Source: Oikopleura dioica (taxonomy: Eukaryota > Chordata > Appendicularia > Copelata > Oikopleuridae). From it: a DNA stretch of 64,000 bases. Positions 22,141 to 34,190 of the stretch are shown here, piece after piece. A program made the position numbers and the translations under genes. Numbering within the stretch: position 1 is the stretch's first letter; each line of letters starts with the position of its first letter. The stretch covers positions 14,767,208 through 14,831,207 of the forward strand of contig OU015568.1 in the NCBI GenBank assembly GCA_907165135.1, read 5' to 3'. Below the pieces are notes generated by a model. That model did no database searches, had not been told where the DNA came from, and was given only the letters and a program-made list of their open reading frames with translations.

Positions 22141-25100
22141 CCCCTTGAAAGTTCCTAGTCCCTAACCCTAGCCACTAGCCCAGATTCTAAGATATTGTAT
22201 GGCTCGAATCATAGGCGCGAATGATAACCCCTCTCTACGTTCTTGGTTCTGCCCATGATTCGGAAGTCCCAACACTGTTTTTTTTTGCGAATGATAATAT
22301 CTCAAGATCAGAGAAACAATATCCGCTTGTAGATCGATTCTCACTCGCCTAAGGCGGTGCTCTTGAAGTCGCAAAGCGCGCGATTAACTCACCGGAGAGT
22401 GGATTACTTTACTCGAAAGGAAATTCACTTAAAAGGTTGAAGCGAAGTCTTAGCCTTCCGTGCAAATCACTAAGTCCAGATTTACATCTTATCCGCCAAA
22501 AGAGCACTACTACCTTTCAAACAGGTGCGCTGCTTGAAACAATCAAGCCAAGAGGCCACTGCTCTCAGCTACTGTATAAACGACAATTAGGGAGTTCTTC
22601 GTCAAAAGAAAATTCAATTGACACTGTTGTTAATTTTTGGCAAACATGCTTTCTTGCCGTACTAAGGGGCTGTTTTTGTGGGGCGCAGCAGGAGGAGCAG
22701 TTTCTTGTCAAGGAGGGCACTTGTAAAGTGAATGACAGCAGGAAACTGGCGTCACTGCTAGAGCCATACATTCAAGATCGACTGACGGTCGGGCGGATAG
22801 ACTGACTGGAATGTTTGGAACTAGAAAATCTAAGAACAATGTTCTGTCATTTCACATAGAGTAGAAATATGCAGTCTCTAATTTATCATCAGAAGTTTTT
22901 AATTAAAAACTTGAACATCGAATCTTAGCCTCGTAATAAAGATAGAATAAATATGATAACAATGAAATTACAAATCAAACGCTTTATTGCTTCATAAAAA
23001 ATAATTTGCGTCGAAAAAATATGGTGCCTTTCTACATTTTGCTTTTCTGAAGAAGATTTAACATATTTCTTTTGATTTAAAGTTGAGCTTGATTCATAAT
23101 TTCCGATTTTTAAATTGAAGAATATAGTATGATTGTAATCATTGTGGTCAATTATCGAGAAAAAAGAACGAATTTGATGCAAAACATCGTGAAATTGGGG
23201 TTTTTGGATAGATTCAATCGACATTTCAGATCTTTTCTTATGTCAGTTTACGACTTTTCTGTCTGTCAAAGACTTGAAACAGTAAAGCAGACAAATTAAA
23301 ATATGCACTTTACCTCCGATTTTTCGAGTGTCCATAACTTTCGACTTCTTGGTTTTCGTTGACTTTGACTTTTTAAAAGAAAAGTTTAAAGAAGAAGTGC
23401 CAAGTTGCTCTTGCGAAGTCGAAGTTACCCAAATCTAGTCATGGAAAGGAGAAAAGCGCCATCTGTGATGGAAAGTGGCGCCGCTAGTTTTCGAAAATTC
23501 TGGTATTGAGATTGTCCAAGATGGACCAGCATGGTGCCAGGAAGCGATTAACAATCGACCTGCCTCGCCATTCGCGTGGCCTCGTATTGGAAAAACTCGA
23601 TGGAAATCCGCCCGACATCAGGAAGTTAAGCCAGCTTAGAAAAAGGGGATGAAGAAGGCAAGAAGCAGATTTAACGGAAATGAGAGCTTGCTTCCGTTGT
23701 CAAAGCATCTTCTTTTCTACGGTAGGAATTCGCAAGGAACCGGGGTCAATTGAAGAAAATGAGATTTTTCTCGATTAGGGATTAGGGAATAGTGCTACTG
23801 AGGGGTCCCAGGAGGCGAAGCCTTAGCTTAGGGTTAGGGTTAGGGTTAGGTGCTGGCCCGACCAATGAACTCCTAGTACTCAATTTTAAAGAAAAGAGTA
23901 GACGTTTTTACCTAATTTTAACGCCGGAACGCATAAAATTTTTTCAAGGTGGAACGCAGATCGTACCAATTAATTGGTACGCCCCTTTTACCCCTTTTTA
24001 ACAATGAAACTGATAAGTCTACTGAATAAATGATACAGATAAATATTTCTCAGACGCTTAGCTTCAATTTCATCCCCATATTATATTCATATCATAACAT
24101 AAATATGAGTAAATATGCGTATTTCCAAATGTGCCGAATTACGACGTAATGGCGATTTATTGTTGAAAGAATATATAAATATCCGAGTTCAAAACTTTGT
24201 TCAATAGCTAAAATCAAAAATTTTCAAAAAAAAATTTTTCTGACACCGGAATCAAATTCCTCGATAAAAAGTAGCTCCATAAGTGGGGGTTCATTTTTTT
24301 CTACCATAAAGTAAAAGTTGAGTTATGGGGCATTAAAGGGCCCTGTACCAATTAATTGGTCGCCCTGCGTTTCGGCGTTAATTATCTGCTCAGCTGAGCT
24401 CAAATTTGAATATGAATCATCAGATAATATCATTTTATTGTGATAATTATTGGTATTATTGGCACGTGGTTTTCATCTTATAGATGAAAGCTTTGCTTAT
24501 CTATCGATTGTATATTGAGTCTGGTATTTATTATATAAGAAATACAGTAGCTTCCCTGATACAGTAATGAATAAAGGCTTTAAAATTTTAATCAGATTTG
24601 TTTGAAAGCAATTTTGAGGCTGTAAAAACTGAAGTCACAACAATTTAGCTTGCTTCAAAATCTGAACTATTGAAATCGCTTTTTTGATAATTAAAACACT
24701 TTTTCTTGTTCCGTTTTATTTTGCCGATTGAACAGAAAGACATTTCTATTTCTTACAATTCAAGTTTTCAGCGTAGAAGTGTTGTAAATTGATAACTAGA
24801 AAAATGATTCAGTGAACGTAACAAGCAGTACGGAAGTTTAAGATAAGCCCAGGCTCGTTTTGAAACAGAATACGCGAGTCGCTGGATTTTATGAAACGTT
24901 TTTAAGCCAATTTTCGGCGAAAATCTAGGCAAGCGTAGAAGCGTAGAACTCGTAAATTTTCGATGCGAGATTTATTTTTTGCCCGGAATATCAACCATTG
25001 GTTGATCACTAGAAAATCTAAGCAATTGTGAAACCAATGCTGTTTTGCTTATCAGGAGAATGGCGCTCTCTCAAAATTCGGCGATAAGAAGCTCCTGCTG

Positions 25101-25759
25101 CGTTTATCTATTTTTACGCCACGACAGCACACTACCAACAGCCAATTAACAATTAACGAGACAAGCTTGCTACTCGAAAAACAGTCGATTTTCTAAAAGA
25201 CATATTTTTTTTCATTTCAGAAAATTTCCAGTGTAATGTCGAAATATTACACTGAAAGATTTTGAAGAGCGGTAGAGGATGGAGCAGCTCCGCGGTAGTC
25301 TTTGACAGGTAGCATCACTCCACTTGTCACTGGCTGTTAATCCTTTCGTTCAAGCAACGTCATGAGGCCCATTAGAAGTCATACATTTCCATAAATTTTC
25401 GTCTTCAATATCTCTCCTTTGTAAGGGATCCCGCTTCTACCGTCCAAAAGTAGGTTTTTCATACACAAAAAATTTAAATTTTAGACAACCGAAAAAACAT
25501 GCTTTGTAAAAACAATCAATTCTTTTTCTCCCGGAAATAATTTTCCTTTATTTATTAATCATTTCAGCGAACAAACGAGTCTGAAAATTATTTGTTGCCG
25601 CAAGTACCAAAGCTGATTGACCGTTTTTACTGCTCCCGTTTGTTTTGGAATCAGAATAATTCAATTCAATTGTCATTATTCAATTTTCAACGCCCAGTGT
25701 TTTAACAGTTCGGATTTTGACGGGGTTAACATCGTGAAAAAATACATTATCTTCGATGA
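22141..25759. other. 3.6-kb region without a recognised gene
   Basis: Candidate upstream region or first intron of the nuclear receptor. The open frame at 22437-22805 (122 codons) has no domain, no repeat structure and no convincing splice context. TTAGGG repeats lie at 23827-23850. TACCAATTAATTGGT appears at about 23967 and 24348 in facing contexts with a GGAACGCA/TGCGTTTC pair, suggesting a degraded inverted-repeat element spanning about 23920-24385. A small hairpin CAGTGTAAT..ATTACACTG is at about 25229-25256. Confidence 0.4.
23827..23850. repeat. Short interstitial TTAGGG array
   Basis: Four consecutive TTAGGG-type units, the chordate telomere repeat, inside the window. Shorter telomere-like pieces occur at about 21895, 22060, 54537, 55146 and 61224. 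Confidence 0.85.
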
Positions 25760-26151
25760 TTAAGGCGGTAGATATCGAGAATCGCCATTTCGCTGCAGCT
25801 TTTTCTCCAGAATTTTACGAAGTGACACCCTTATTTTTCTCCAGCAACTAAAAGTTTAGACCTTTTTCTATTTCCTAAAAAGACAAAATCAAAATTTCGA
25901 AAATTTTTTTCACAAAATGTACCATCAAAAATCCCCAACATTGCTAAAACTCTTATTTTGACGACAATCCAAGGTGACAGATTCGCATTGTAGCACCTTG
26001 AAAACACAAGAAATCGAAATTTTTGGCTTCCATAGAAAATATATTATTGCCTGAAATGTATTTTGAGCAGAAAAAATAAGGGGGTCACTATGATAAAAAT
26101 TCGAAAAAAAATAGTGCAAAGAAATCTGATTCCTGAGATCTACCCCCTTAA
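25760..26151. mobile_element. 392-bp TTAA-flanked inverted-repeat element
   Basis: Ends TTAAGGCGGTAGATATC and GAGATCTACCCCCTTAA, with TTAA at both borders. Length and ends match the 394-bp copy in the RING gene intron, so they are one family. The interior carries a GACACCCTTATTTTT word (about 25827) and a facing AATAAGGGGGTCAC (about 26076). Confidence 0.7.
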
Positions 26152-27385
26152 TTGTTTGGGAAAATTTTCTTCTGAGGATATTTTGATAAGTTTAATTCTA
26201 GCGAAAAAATGTTTTATAAATTTTCTGATTCTTTCCATTGTGCACGTAAACGGTTTATCTAACATTTGGTCGGTTTCAATATTTATTATTGCACACCTTG
26301 GCGCGAGTAAATTTAAATAAACTGGATTGAGAACTGCAGAATTTCGAATTTCGTGAGATATCACGACTGCCAGGTGCGCCACAAAATCGGGGACTCATCT
26401 TTTTCGTGGAAAAAAAACTGCTTTGAAATCGGAGCCAACGCTCATTTGTAAGGTCACAAATCTCATTGCGCACTAGAAACTTACCAGTTTTAGATCTGAA
26501 AGGTCTGCGTTTACCAGCAGAAGATCTGATTTTAGAATTCGGGTTTAGATTAAAGCTCCCAATCAATTCAAAAAGAACACTTCTTTGGTCCAAAAATTAA
26601 TGTTGATGCTGGTACATTAATTTTGCACTTGATAAGGGCGGAAGAAGCATTTCTGATAAGGTTTCTCTTCCTATCCGATTACACCATCGACAGAACTTCT
26701 TCTAGGATTCTAATCTCAAATTCAGATCTATCAAAAAAATGCCGGTTTCGATTTGGATCCCAAGAAAAAACATAATTATTGCGGGCAATTTTCAGATTCA
26801 AAATAAGCGCGCTCATCTTTGATTGGCCATTTTTTATTATTCTTTCCTAACAATTTTGAGCAGAAAAAAAAACAAGAAAAAGACATGAAGATTTTCGCAA
26901 TTGTCTTCAAAGAGTCCAGAAATAAGAAAATTAGGGCACCGGCAAATCGAATTTCGCTGCGAAAAGTTCACGTCAAGATAACACTCTGGACGACTGACCA
27001 TTGTATTCCGACCACGTTGGTCTATTTTTGCCAGAATCAAGTTGCTCAAATTGATGAAAACAATAACGATGCAGCCGAGTATTGCTAGAAAACAGAAATA
27101 ATTAAATTGACTTGATTGGATCTATTTCTCGGAACATGATGAGGGTTAATTGTCAATAATACGAGTATAATTGGTAAATGTGCCTTTTACGATCGATTGA
27201 AAAGTTTTAATGAGGGAAAGTTTTAATCTCAAGTAGCAGCTGTCTAAAGCGTAGGGCAAACCACCTGACCACAAGCTTTTAAGATATGCTCCTCCTCCTC
27301 CTCATCATCCTAGCCTTTCCTCTTTGCAAGTAGATAATCACGTGATACAGCAACTATTCATCCTACGATCCGAGCTGACTTCGGC

Positions 27386-27500
27386 GACCTGTGTAGAAAA
27401 CCTGAGTCAGGTTCCTGAGTAGCAATTATGAAATCCCGAGCGCCTATACGACTTTCTATTATAGCTTTTTTAGAAACCTGAGTCAGGTTTTCTACACAGA
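27386..27500. repeat. CTGAGTCAGG fold-back
   Basis: Left end GACCTGTGTAGAAAACCTGA, right end CCTGAGTCAGGTTTTCTACA, with about 65 bases between. Same family as the copies at 32229 and 32785. Confidence 0.75.
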
Positions 27501-28139
27501 AAACAGATCTCTAGACTTCAGTTAACCTTCTTTTAACCTTAAAATTCATTTGATCTTTGAACAATATAAAATTCATCAGAAGCCTAATCATACGCGTTAT
27601 AAAACGCTTCAAAACACATCGGTATGAAATAAAACTAATTGTGATCCTAGTGACGAATTTACTGCTGAGGCAATAAGGGTATCCCTCCCAAAAAAGCGCC
27701 GCAGATGGAGAAACGGTAATGAAACGATACATAATTCTGTTCGAAAATTTCGACAGAATTTTAATTAAAAAGTATTCCTTGGCCACTTGATCCGCGCGGC
27801 GCTTTAGAAGTTCGCCGCCGCAAGAGTCGCAACGTATTTTACAGGAGCAAATTATGGCGCGTAATTACTCCCGTCTTGCAAGTTGCAGCTTCTGTGGTTC
27901 CAGCACACGGGCTTCTATTTGGCGCGAGAAAAAAGAAGTGGGTTAACGTGTGAGGCGAATTAGAAATTGCTCACTAATTAGCACCAACATCGTCGAGAGC
28001 AACATCAGCTGCCGTCGGACAAACCGCAAATTACTCAACTCCCAGTTTGCGGTGGAAGACATGAAAAAGCAGGCTGTTCCCAGACTTTTCGCTGTGACAC
28101 CCTTAATCTATCTCTTACCAAAATAGTGGGTTGGCGTCA

Positions 28140-28270
28140 GGAACCGACAAAAAATTTCGACAAATTTTGCGTGGGCGACTACTCGGCTACTGATTGGCCG
28201 GTGAGCCAAATCCGGGCTTCTGATTGGCTGAAAATTTCAACGCGAAATTTGTCGAAATTTTGGCGGTTCT
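28140..28270. mobile_element. GGAACCGACAAAA inverted-repeat element, copy 1
   Basis: Left end GGAACCGACAAAAAATTTCG, right end CGAAATTTTGGCGGTTC. The interior has TGATTGGCCGGTGAGCCAAA. Shares its ends and interior with 54372-54508 and 55962-56120. No coding capacity. Confidence 0.75.
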
Positions 28271-29393
28271 CTTTGTAGGGATCTGTAAGTCATTATTTAT
28301 CATCGTCAAAAGCATAATTTCCGAACGTCTTTTTCTAAGTTATCTTCATCCGCTAATTCATCAAATGAAACCGCCAACCGTCGAGTTCGGAGTCCGGCTC
28401 AACGCAAATTCTGCCTTTCGCGGATTTTTTCTTATCCATAATCGCCCAGTTCCCGGATTAACACGATTGCAAGAGATAAAATTTAAGCGCTAGAATAAGC
28501 AGGAAATAGACAATGTCAAATAAGTTTCTCTTTAAAAATTTTTAAGTAACCAACTTTGGGAGTCTAAAAAGAAGCATCTAAAAATGAGAAATTTTGACCA
28601 AAACTTTACTGAAAATTTTCGACCAATCAGATGTCGGCATTCGGCCGGTTAGCCAATCAGATTCCAGAAAAAAATGTCGCAAAAAATAAACGATTTTTTG
28701 TCGCGTTTTTCGTCGATTTCTGTCGCAAGCCCTAGATTATTTGAAGAAAATCGACAATTTAGGAAAATAATAGGAAGTTTTTCCGATAATTTAGGGAATT
28801 AACTTTTTCAGAAAATCGCCTCAAAAGGCTTTATCAAATTCAGGCCATTTCCCTGGTACTGTAGTATAAATAATTTTCTTATGAAAAAGTTTGAAGTAAT
28901 TATTTGAAACATCGAAAATAATAGACAATGGAACATTTTAGATAGACATATCGTTGCGCTCGTGCTAAGACTTTTTGTACAGATATCTTGCGGGCTGCAA
29001 AACATGTTCATGGAAATTGGAAAAAAGCGACGAAGAAGAGGGCGGAGAAAGTTGTTACTACTAACCGCCAGCGACTCTCTGGGCTACGTACAGGCGTATG
29101 TGTTGCCATCACAAAAGTTGAGCTGCAGTTTGAGATTTTTGGATAGACATGGATTTATTTTTAGAACGTTTGGCCGAAGCGAAATTTGCGAAGAAAGTTA
29201 GTCACTGAAAATAGAAGAAAGATAGATTCTTATTGGCAATATGTTATTGCATAAAATCATATATCTATCTAATAACTCGAGCATTCAAATTAATACTTTT
29301 TGTTTATTGAAATTCGACTTGCTGCAGTTGTTTTTACGAAATGAAAATTGTTTTACAATCGATAATGAAGCGAAAATTAAATCAGATCAGAAG

Positions 29394-31576
29394 TTATCTT
29401 TGGATATGTATATGCTTCTTTTCACGAACAAAAAAGATTGAATATGCTTGTGGCAAGAGATACCATTTTTCTGTTTTCATGTTGAATTGTTCATTTGTCA
29501 ATTCTAAAAACTCATTATTTGGTCCATAGTAGACGAAATCCTTGTAGCAGTTGTAACAATCTTTCATCATTTCTTCAGAAGCGTAGTACTTGTGAGAAAC
29601 AGGAATTCTAATTTGAGAGCCGGAATGGTCAATGAGAGTGTTTTGAAGAATGAAGTCGGAATTTTCGAGTCGGTCCAGGACCATCTGATGGAAAAATATT
29701 GAGCCGTCGGGATTTAGGTAGGCGCCGGTGACGGTTAGGGGACGGGAAAAGGCGAAGTTGGAATGAAGAAGAACTACAAATACTAGGGTATAATAAAATT
29801 TATCATTGATAGATTATAACTTTGGCTTTTTTTTACCTTTCTCAAAATCGAAGTTTCTATTTGTACTGCTGGCATATGTGAGTATCTCCCATCCACTTTC
29901 ATTCAAATATGTTCTGAATTTCATTCTTTTGAGAAGAAATTCAATTTCATTTTTTTGAAATTCTTGTTCTTCTTTTTTCGGGTTGAGATTGAAGCCAGCC
30001 AAACTGCGCGGATAAATAATCATCGTCAGTTGAGTGAAGATGTATTCGAGAGTTAAACTTTGCAGCATACCCCATCCTCTCCAATCATTTTTGAGTGCCC
30101 ATCTCAAAAGAACTGAAACTGAAATTGGAACACAAAGATCGCTTTCTTTTTGGTTTAAAACATTCTTCGTCACATTTTCGAAGTCGAAATTGATCTGTCT
30201 GGTCAGTTTCTGTTTGAGATTTGCCATTGCTAAAGACTTCGTCAAGTTCGGATCGTCCAAAGAAAAATCAGAAGCCGCGTTTTTTAGAGAAATTATTTTT
30301 GATAATTTTTTGATTTCTTCGGTCGAAGGAGTTTTGTTTGATAGCCACGCAGCACGACCTGCCTAAAAATATTTCTTCATTCGCAGAAAACAAGCTCTTA
30401 CTTTTAGTTTTTTCTCTGATTCTCTCCCTTTCGTCTTTTTCTAGTGGCTTGAAAAGAAGACTCCACGCTGTATTCCAGTCACACAAAATAAAAACGTGTA
30501 GTGGTGATTCAGATCTTCGGAACTCCCCATAAAGTTGATATTCTTTCGAAAAAGCAGCAGATCCAGCATCTAAGAAAAATTAAAATCAAGAACAAATTTT
30601 CTTCATAAACTAACGCAAATACGCTATTGTTCTAAATTTGCTCCCTCTCCTCGCGTAGCCCATTCTTCTGTAGCTTTTTCTTCCAGTTATTTCCCAAATT
30701 GTCCCGAAATCTATCCATTTGCATTCTCTATTTTTTAATAAAATATTCTCCGGTTTCCGATCCTCATGAGAAATTCCAATTTTTCTCAAATACTCTCTCC
30801 CTTCTTCAACTTCAATCGCTATTCTCTTTCTTTCTTCTAAACTCAAATCTTCGTTTTTCAATCTGCTTCTCAAATCTGAGTCGCACTTCTCCATAATCGT
30901 TATCCATCCAAGGCAGTCCTCTCTCTTCTCGTCCTTGATTGAGAAAATTTCGATGTTGCAGAAATTTTTGATCACGTTTGGATGAAGAGGAATTACTTGA
31001 GCGTTGTTTTTTTATTTTGTCCTGAGCCATTTTGAAATCTTAATTGAAAATTTAGAATTTCTAGCAAAAATTTCAATAACCTTCAGAAAGATTAATCTCA
31101 AACTCCAACTCCTTATCCTCTCCCGTAAACAGGGCTGAGTCAAAAGCCTGAACCCGAACCGCAACTTCCAATTCTCCAAAATTTCCTCCCAAAACAATCG
31201 CCTCTCCTCCAGAAGAAATCAATTTTGATTGAAAAAAATCATCAAAAATCCATTCTCCTGTTTCTTCTTTTAGTTCCGAACGTTCAATTTTTCGTCCTTC
31301 TACGAAAGGATTTTTGTCGATGATCATTTTCTGAAATGACGTTATCGCATATTCTTCCAAGTATTTTCCAACAGAGAGTTTTCCTTTTCCATTTTCAAAA
31401 ATAACCGCCTCCCACTCAGCATGAGAATGATATTCAAAATCGCTTCTCTCCACGGACAAAATCAATCTGTCCAAATCGTCTCTACTCGTCGTTCTCTTCA
31501 ACTTCTTTTTAAAATCTTCTAACCATTTCTCAACAGCTTCTCTTGTCAACTCTTTTGGGTGCGTCGTTACTCTCAT
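29394..31576 (-). CDS. Protein kinase-like domain joined to a papain-like peptidase domain, copy 2
   Basis: Exons on the minus strand: 31081-31576, 30615-31038, 30402-30569, 29837-30358 and 29394-29773; about 662 aa. Kinase-like half: SSGGEAIVLG loop (about 121-130); VAVRVQAF, with Arg in place of the VAIK Lys (about 141); HEDRKPEN catalytic loop (about 256); IDFG (about 275); then RRMGYARRGSKF. The C-terminal half has LCVPISVSVL (Cys about 438), FHQMVL (His about 566) and LQNT (Asn about 582), again with 16 residues from His to Asn as in papain. The N-terminal 80 residues differ from copy 1. One extra A in an A7 run near 31015 shifts the frame between AQDKIK and NNAQVIP; a homopolymer error or a real mutation are both possible. 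All four intron positions match copy 1, so the genes are duplicates on the same strand, 16 kb apart, with unrelated genes between. The function is unknown. Confidence 0.75.
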
Positions 31577-32228
31577 GTTGCCAATCTTCTAACTAGAAGT
31601 TGTCTTTTTCAGTTTTTTGCTCTATTCGCTCATTTCTTGCGTAAGATATACAATTAAATCCATTTTGATATTTACGTTTTGGCGTCAACTTGTTGATTTT
31701 ACTCGTTCTCCTCAATATTTATTCTGAACTTTTACTGACTGTATTTATCAAGAATCCCTAGTAGGAAATTTAATCTTTTCTGAGAAAAAAAATTGACGTG
31801 CGAGTAAACTCGATGCCCTTAAATTTCCTCCAGCGGAAATTTCATTTTTATTTTTATGTCAAAAAAAATCTAGCGATTCTAGCGCGGATGTCATTATCCT
31901 CCAAATTCTATAAAAAGCGACATCCATTTTCTAAAACGCCCAGCTTCCGAATAAATTCAATAAAGAAGTTTTGCATTCAAACAAATCGACACCACTACCG
32001 TTTTCGCTCGACAGAAATACTAACAAACACAACTACTAGTAAAGAGAGAAGCCAAGGCAGTGTGTGAGCAGCAAGTTCAAACGAATTCGTGTGGTTGGTA
32101 CTAACCTCGAGCTGAATCCGAAATTTGATGGACAAACAAAAAAATTGATGCAATTCCAAGCTGATTTTAGATATCCGGGAAAATTTTTCTGAGAAAAAAA
32201 ATATAACTTTTCTCTGAGCTCGATAAAC

Positions 32229-32390
32229 TGCGTAGAAAACCTGAGTCAGGGTCTAAAAGATCGATTGAACTTTAAAATAGATTGGAATGCGTTTTTTTGG
32301 GAAGCCGCTTCGCGGCTTCGTTTTTAAAAAAGCCGCTGCGCGGCTTTTCAGTAGAAATCTTTCAAACCCTGACTCAGGTTTTCTACGCAG
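32229..32390. repeat. CTGAGTCAGG fold-back with AAGCCGC hairpins
   Basis: Ends CTGCGTAGAAAACCTGAGTC and GACTCAGGTTTTCTACGCAG are exact complements. Inside are two hairpins: GAAGCCGCTTCGCGGCTTCG and AAAGCCGCTGCGCGGCTTTT. Confidence 0.85.
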
Positions 32391-32784
32391 GTTTTCGAGC
32401 TAAGAGTGTACCAAGATAAACTCCCTCACTTTTTAGTAATTGGATTTTGCTTCAATCAAATCTGCTCCAAAAAATCGTGAGGAGAGCCTTAAATCCTCTC
32501 TGTCGACCTGAATAAGCACCGAAGAATCACCTGTTAGATTTTCGCGCTTAGCTGACGAAGGTGCCTCTAAAATCAGTTTTGGACACGGTGAGCCTAAATT
32601 GATTCTGTGGAAAGCTCAACCAGACGGCTGGAGAGTGATATTTAGGCGCAAACCGCCACTCATCACCACAAAAAGAAGCCCAAAGTCACAATTATGGCGT
32701 TCTCTCTCAAGTGCTTAGAATATCGAATATACGAAATTTGGAGAATAAAGGTGAACAGAGGGCAGTTATTTTGACCCCCACTAT

Positions 32785-32940
32785 GGGCTTGGCTACCTGT
32801 GTAGAAAACCTGAGTCAGGGTCTGAAAGAGCTAAAACGAAAAGCCGCATAGCGGCTTTTAATGAAGCCGCAAAGCTACGCGGCTCTTCAATTCTGCTTTC
32901 TAGGCCCTGACTCAGGTTTTCTACACAGGTTGCTGAGCCC
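32785..32940. repeat. CTGAGTCAGG fold-back with AAGCCGC hairpins
   Basis: Left end GGCTACCTGTGTAGAAAACC, right end CAGGTTTTCTACACAGGTTG. Inside are AAAAGCCGCATAGCGGCTTT and a looser GAAGCCGC..GCGGCTCTTC pair. Confidence 0.85.
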
Positions 32941-33181
32941 GGCCTCCATTCGAAATTTTTGGGGGAGAATTAAGTGCAGTCTTTTTGGCTTTCAGAAAAA
33001 TCTGAATCTAAGTTTTGAAAGGAACAAGATTTTTCTGGAACTCTTTGTTCAAAGGTCGAGTTTTTGACATCAGACTGTACTATTTTCCGAGGTTTAGGCA
33101 CTTTGCTCATCTGTTTTCAAAGCAAACTACTTCTTATTTGATCAGAGGAGATGATGAGCTTCTTTCCTTTAGAAATATTCA

Positions 33182-33944
33182 TTAAGGATATACCCGATTA
33201 AATTGAACTTTCATAGCGTCGAAATGCGACGTAGGATCATTTATATTTCAAAAGCAATTCTAGGTTAAAATGCGCGTAGAACTCAAATTTGGTACTTATT
33301 TATATTTTCTCATTTGAATTTTTCTCTTTAGAGCGATTTCAAATCTTACTCTCTCGATTACTCGAAATTTTTGGACTAAATCGGTCGAGATTTTTCGATA
33401 GATAAGTTCTTTAGACCTTTATCTACAATTTTGATGGTTTACTTTTCGTTAATTCCGAAGGAAACCGATTCTAGAGCCATTTCATTGAGGGCTACTCAGC
33501 GCGTAAAAGCTCTACAAAGCGGCGCGCTGGGAGCTCGCTCACTCGAGTCCTCTTTTCCGAGAGAATGTGCGTGGTTGAGCGCGACGCTCTGATTGGTAGC
33601 ACGCGAAAAAACGCGCAGAGAAGAAAAACAAGGGTATAAAAGAAGAGAACACTAGAATGAAAATTCGATCGAGTTTAAGAATTTAATCCCATCAATTTTG
33701 TAGTTTAGCATCATGGCAATACAGAATACGGTTCAGTTTTAGCGATTTAGTGGAAAAATTTCGAGAAATCGAGAGAGTTTGTTTTCAAATCGCTCTTGAG
33801 AGGAAAATTCTTATGAAAATTTCCAAAAAAATACCAGAATTTAATTTAACGCACAATTTTAAGTAGGATTGCTTTTGAAATAAAAATAATCCGACTTCGT
33901 ATTTAGGCGCTATGAAAGTTCAATTTTATCGGGTATATCCTTAA
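33182..33944. mobile_element. 763-bp TTAA-flanked inverted-repeat element containing a promoter-like core
   Basis: Ends TTAAGGATATACCCGATTAA and GGGTATATCCTTAA, with TTAA at 33182-33185 and 33941-33944. Similarity of the arms continues inward (TTGAACTTTCATAGCG and its complement, with further AAGCAAT..ATTGCTT pairing). The middle 33480-33660 is not palindromic and is GC-richer than its surroundings. Confidence 0.8.
33586..33645 (+). promoter_or_regulatory. Candidate CCAAT plus TATA promoter inside the element
   Basis: A CCAAT-box core in reverse orientation (CTGATTGGTAGC) lies about 45 bases before a strong TATA box (GGGTATAAAAG, about 33632-33642). This spacing and composition are usual for short strong pol II promoters. 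No open frame of useful length follows. Confidence 0.4.
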
Positions 33945-34190
33945 CAGAACGAAGTGTTTACTGATCTTCCTGAAAAAAGTATCATTCTTCCGGGTAAAAT
34001 TACCATCCGGTCGGTTCACTTTTGCTCTCCTTCTCATCCTCCTCTTATCATTATCTCACGCTCTGAGCACACGTCTCGTTGAAGAAACGTAAACCGCTTG
34101 AGAAAAATAATAACCACTTACTTACCACTCCTCTCAGAGAAAGAAAAAAAAGAAGACAAGCGCAAAAAATGACAATTGAGAAATGACGGG

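Larger units (their letters stand above)
26152..29393. other. 3.2-kb region without a recognised gene, several repeats
   Basis: It lies downstream of the second kinase-like gene. It contains the fold-back at 27386-27500, the GGAACCGACAAAA element at about 28140-28270, and a degraded relative of the latter at about 28608-28720 (CCAATCAGA, GCCAATCAGA). A CTCCTCCTCCTCCTC microsatellite is at about 27289. Open frames lack family features. Confidence 0.4.
31577..33181. other. Upstream region of kinase-like copy 2, with fold-backs
   Basis: No gene recognised. It should contain the promoter of the minus-strand gene next to 31577. Two CTGAGTCAGG fold-backs (32229-32390 and 32785-32940) lie in it. 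Confidence 0.4.

Noticed and set aside
22437-22805. 122-codon plus-strand frame
   Set aside because: No domain, signal, repeat or splice support, and the opposite strand is also open over part of it. Treated as chance.
23827-23850. Chromosome end
   Set aside because: Only four telomere units, with unique sequence on both sides. It is an internal tract.
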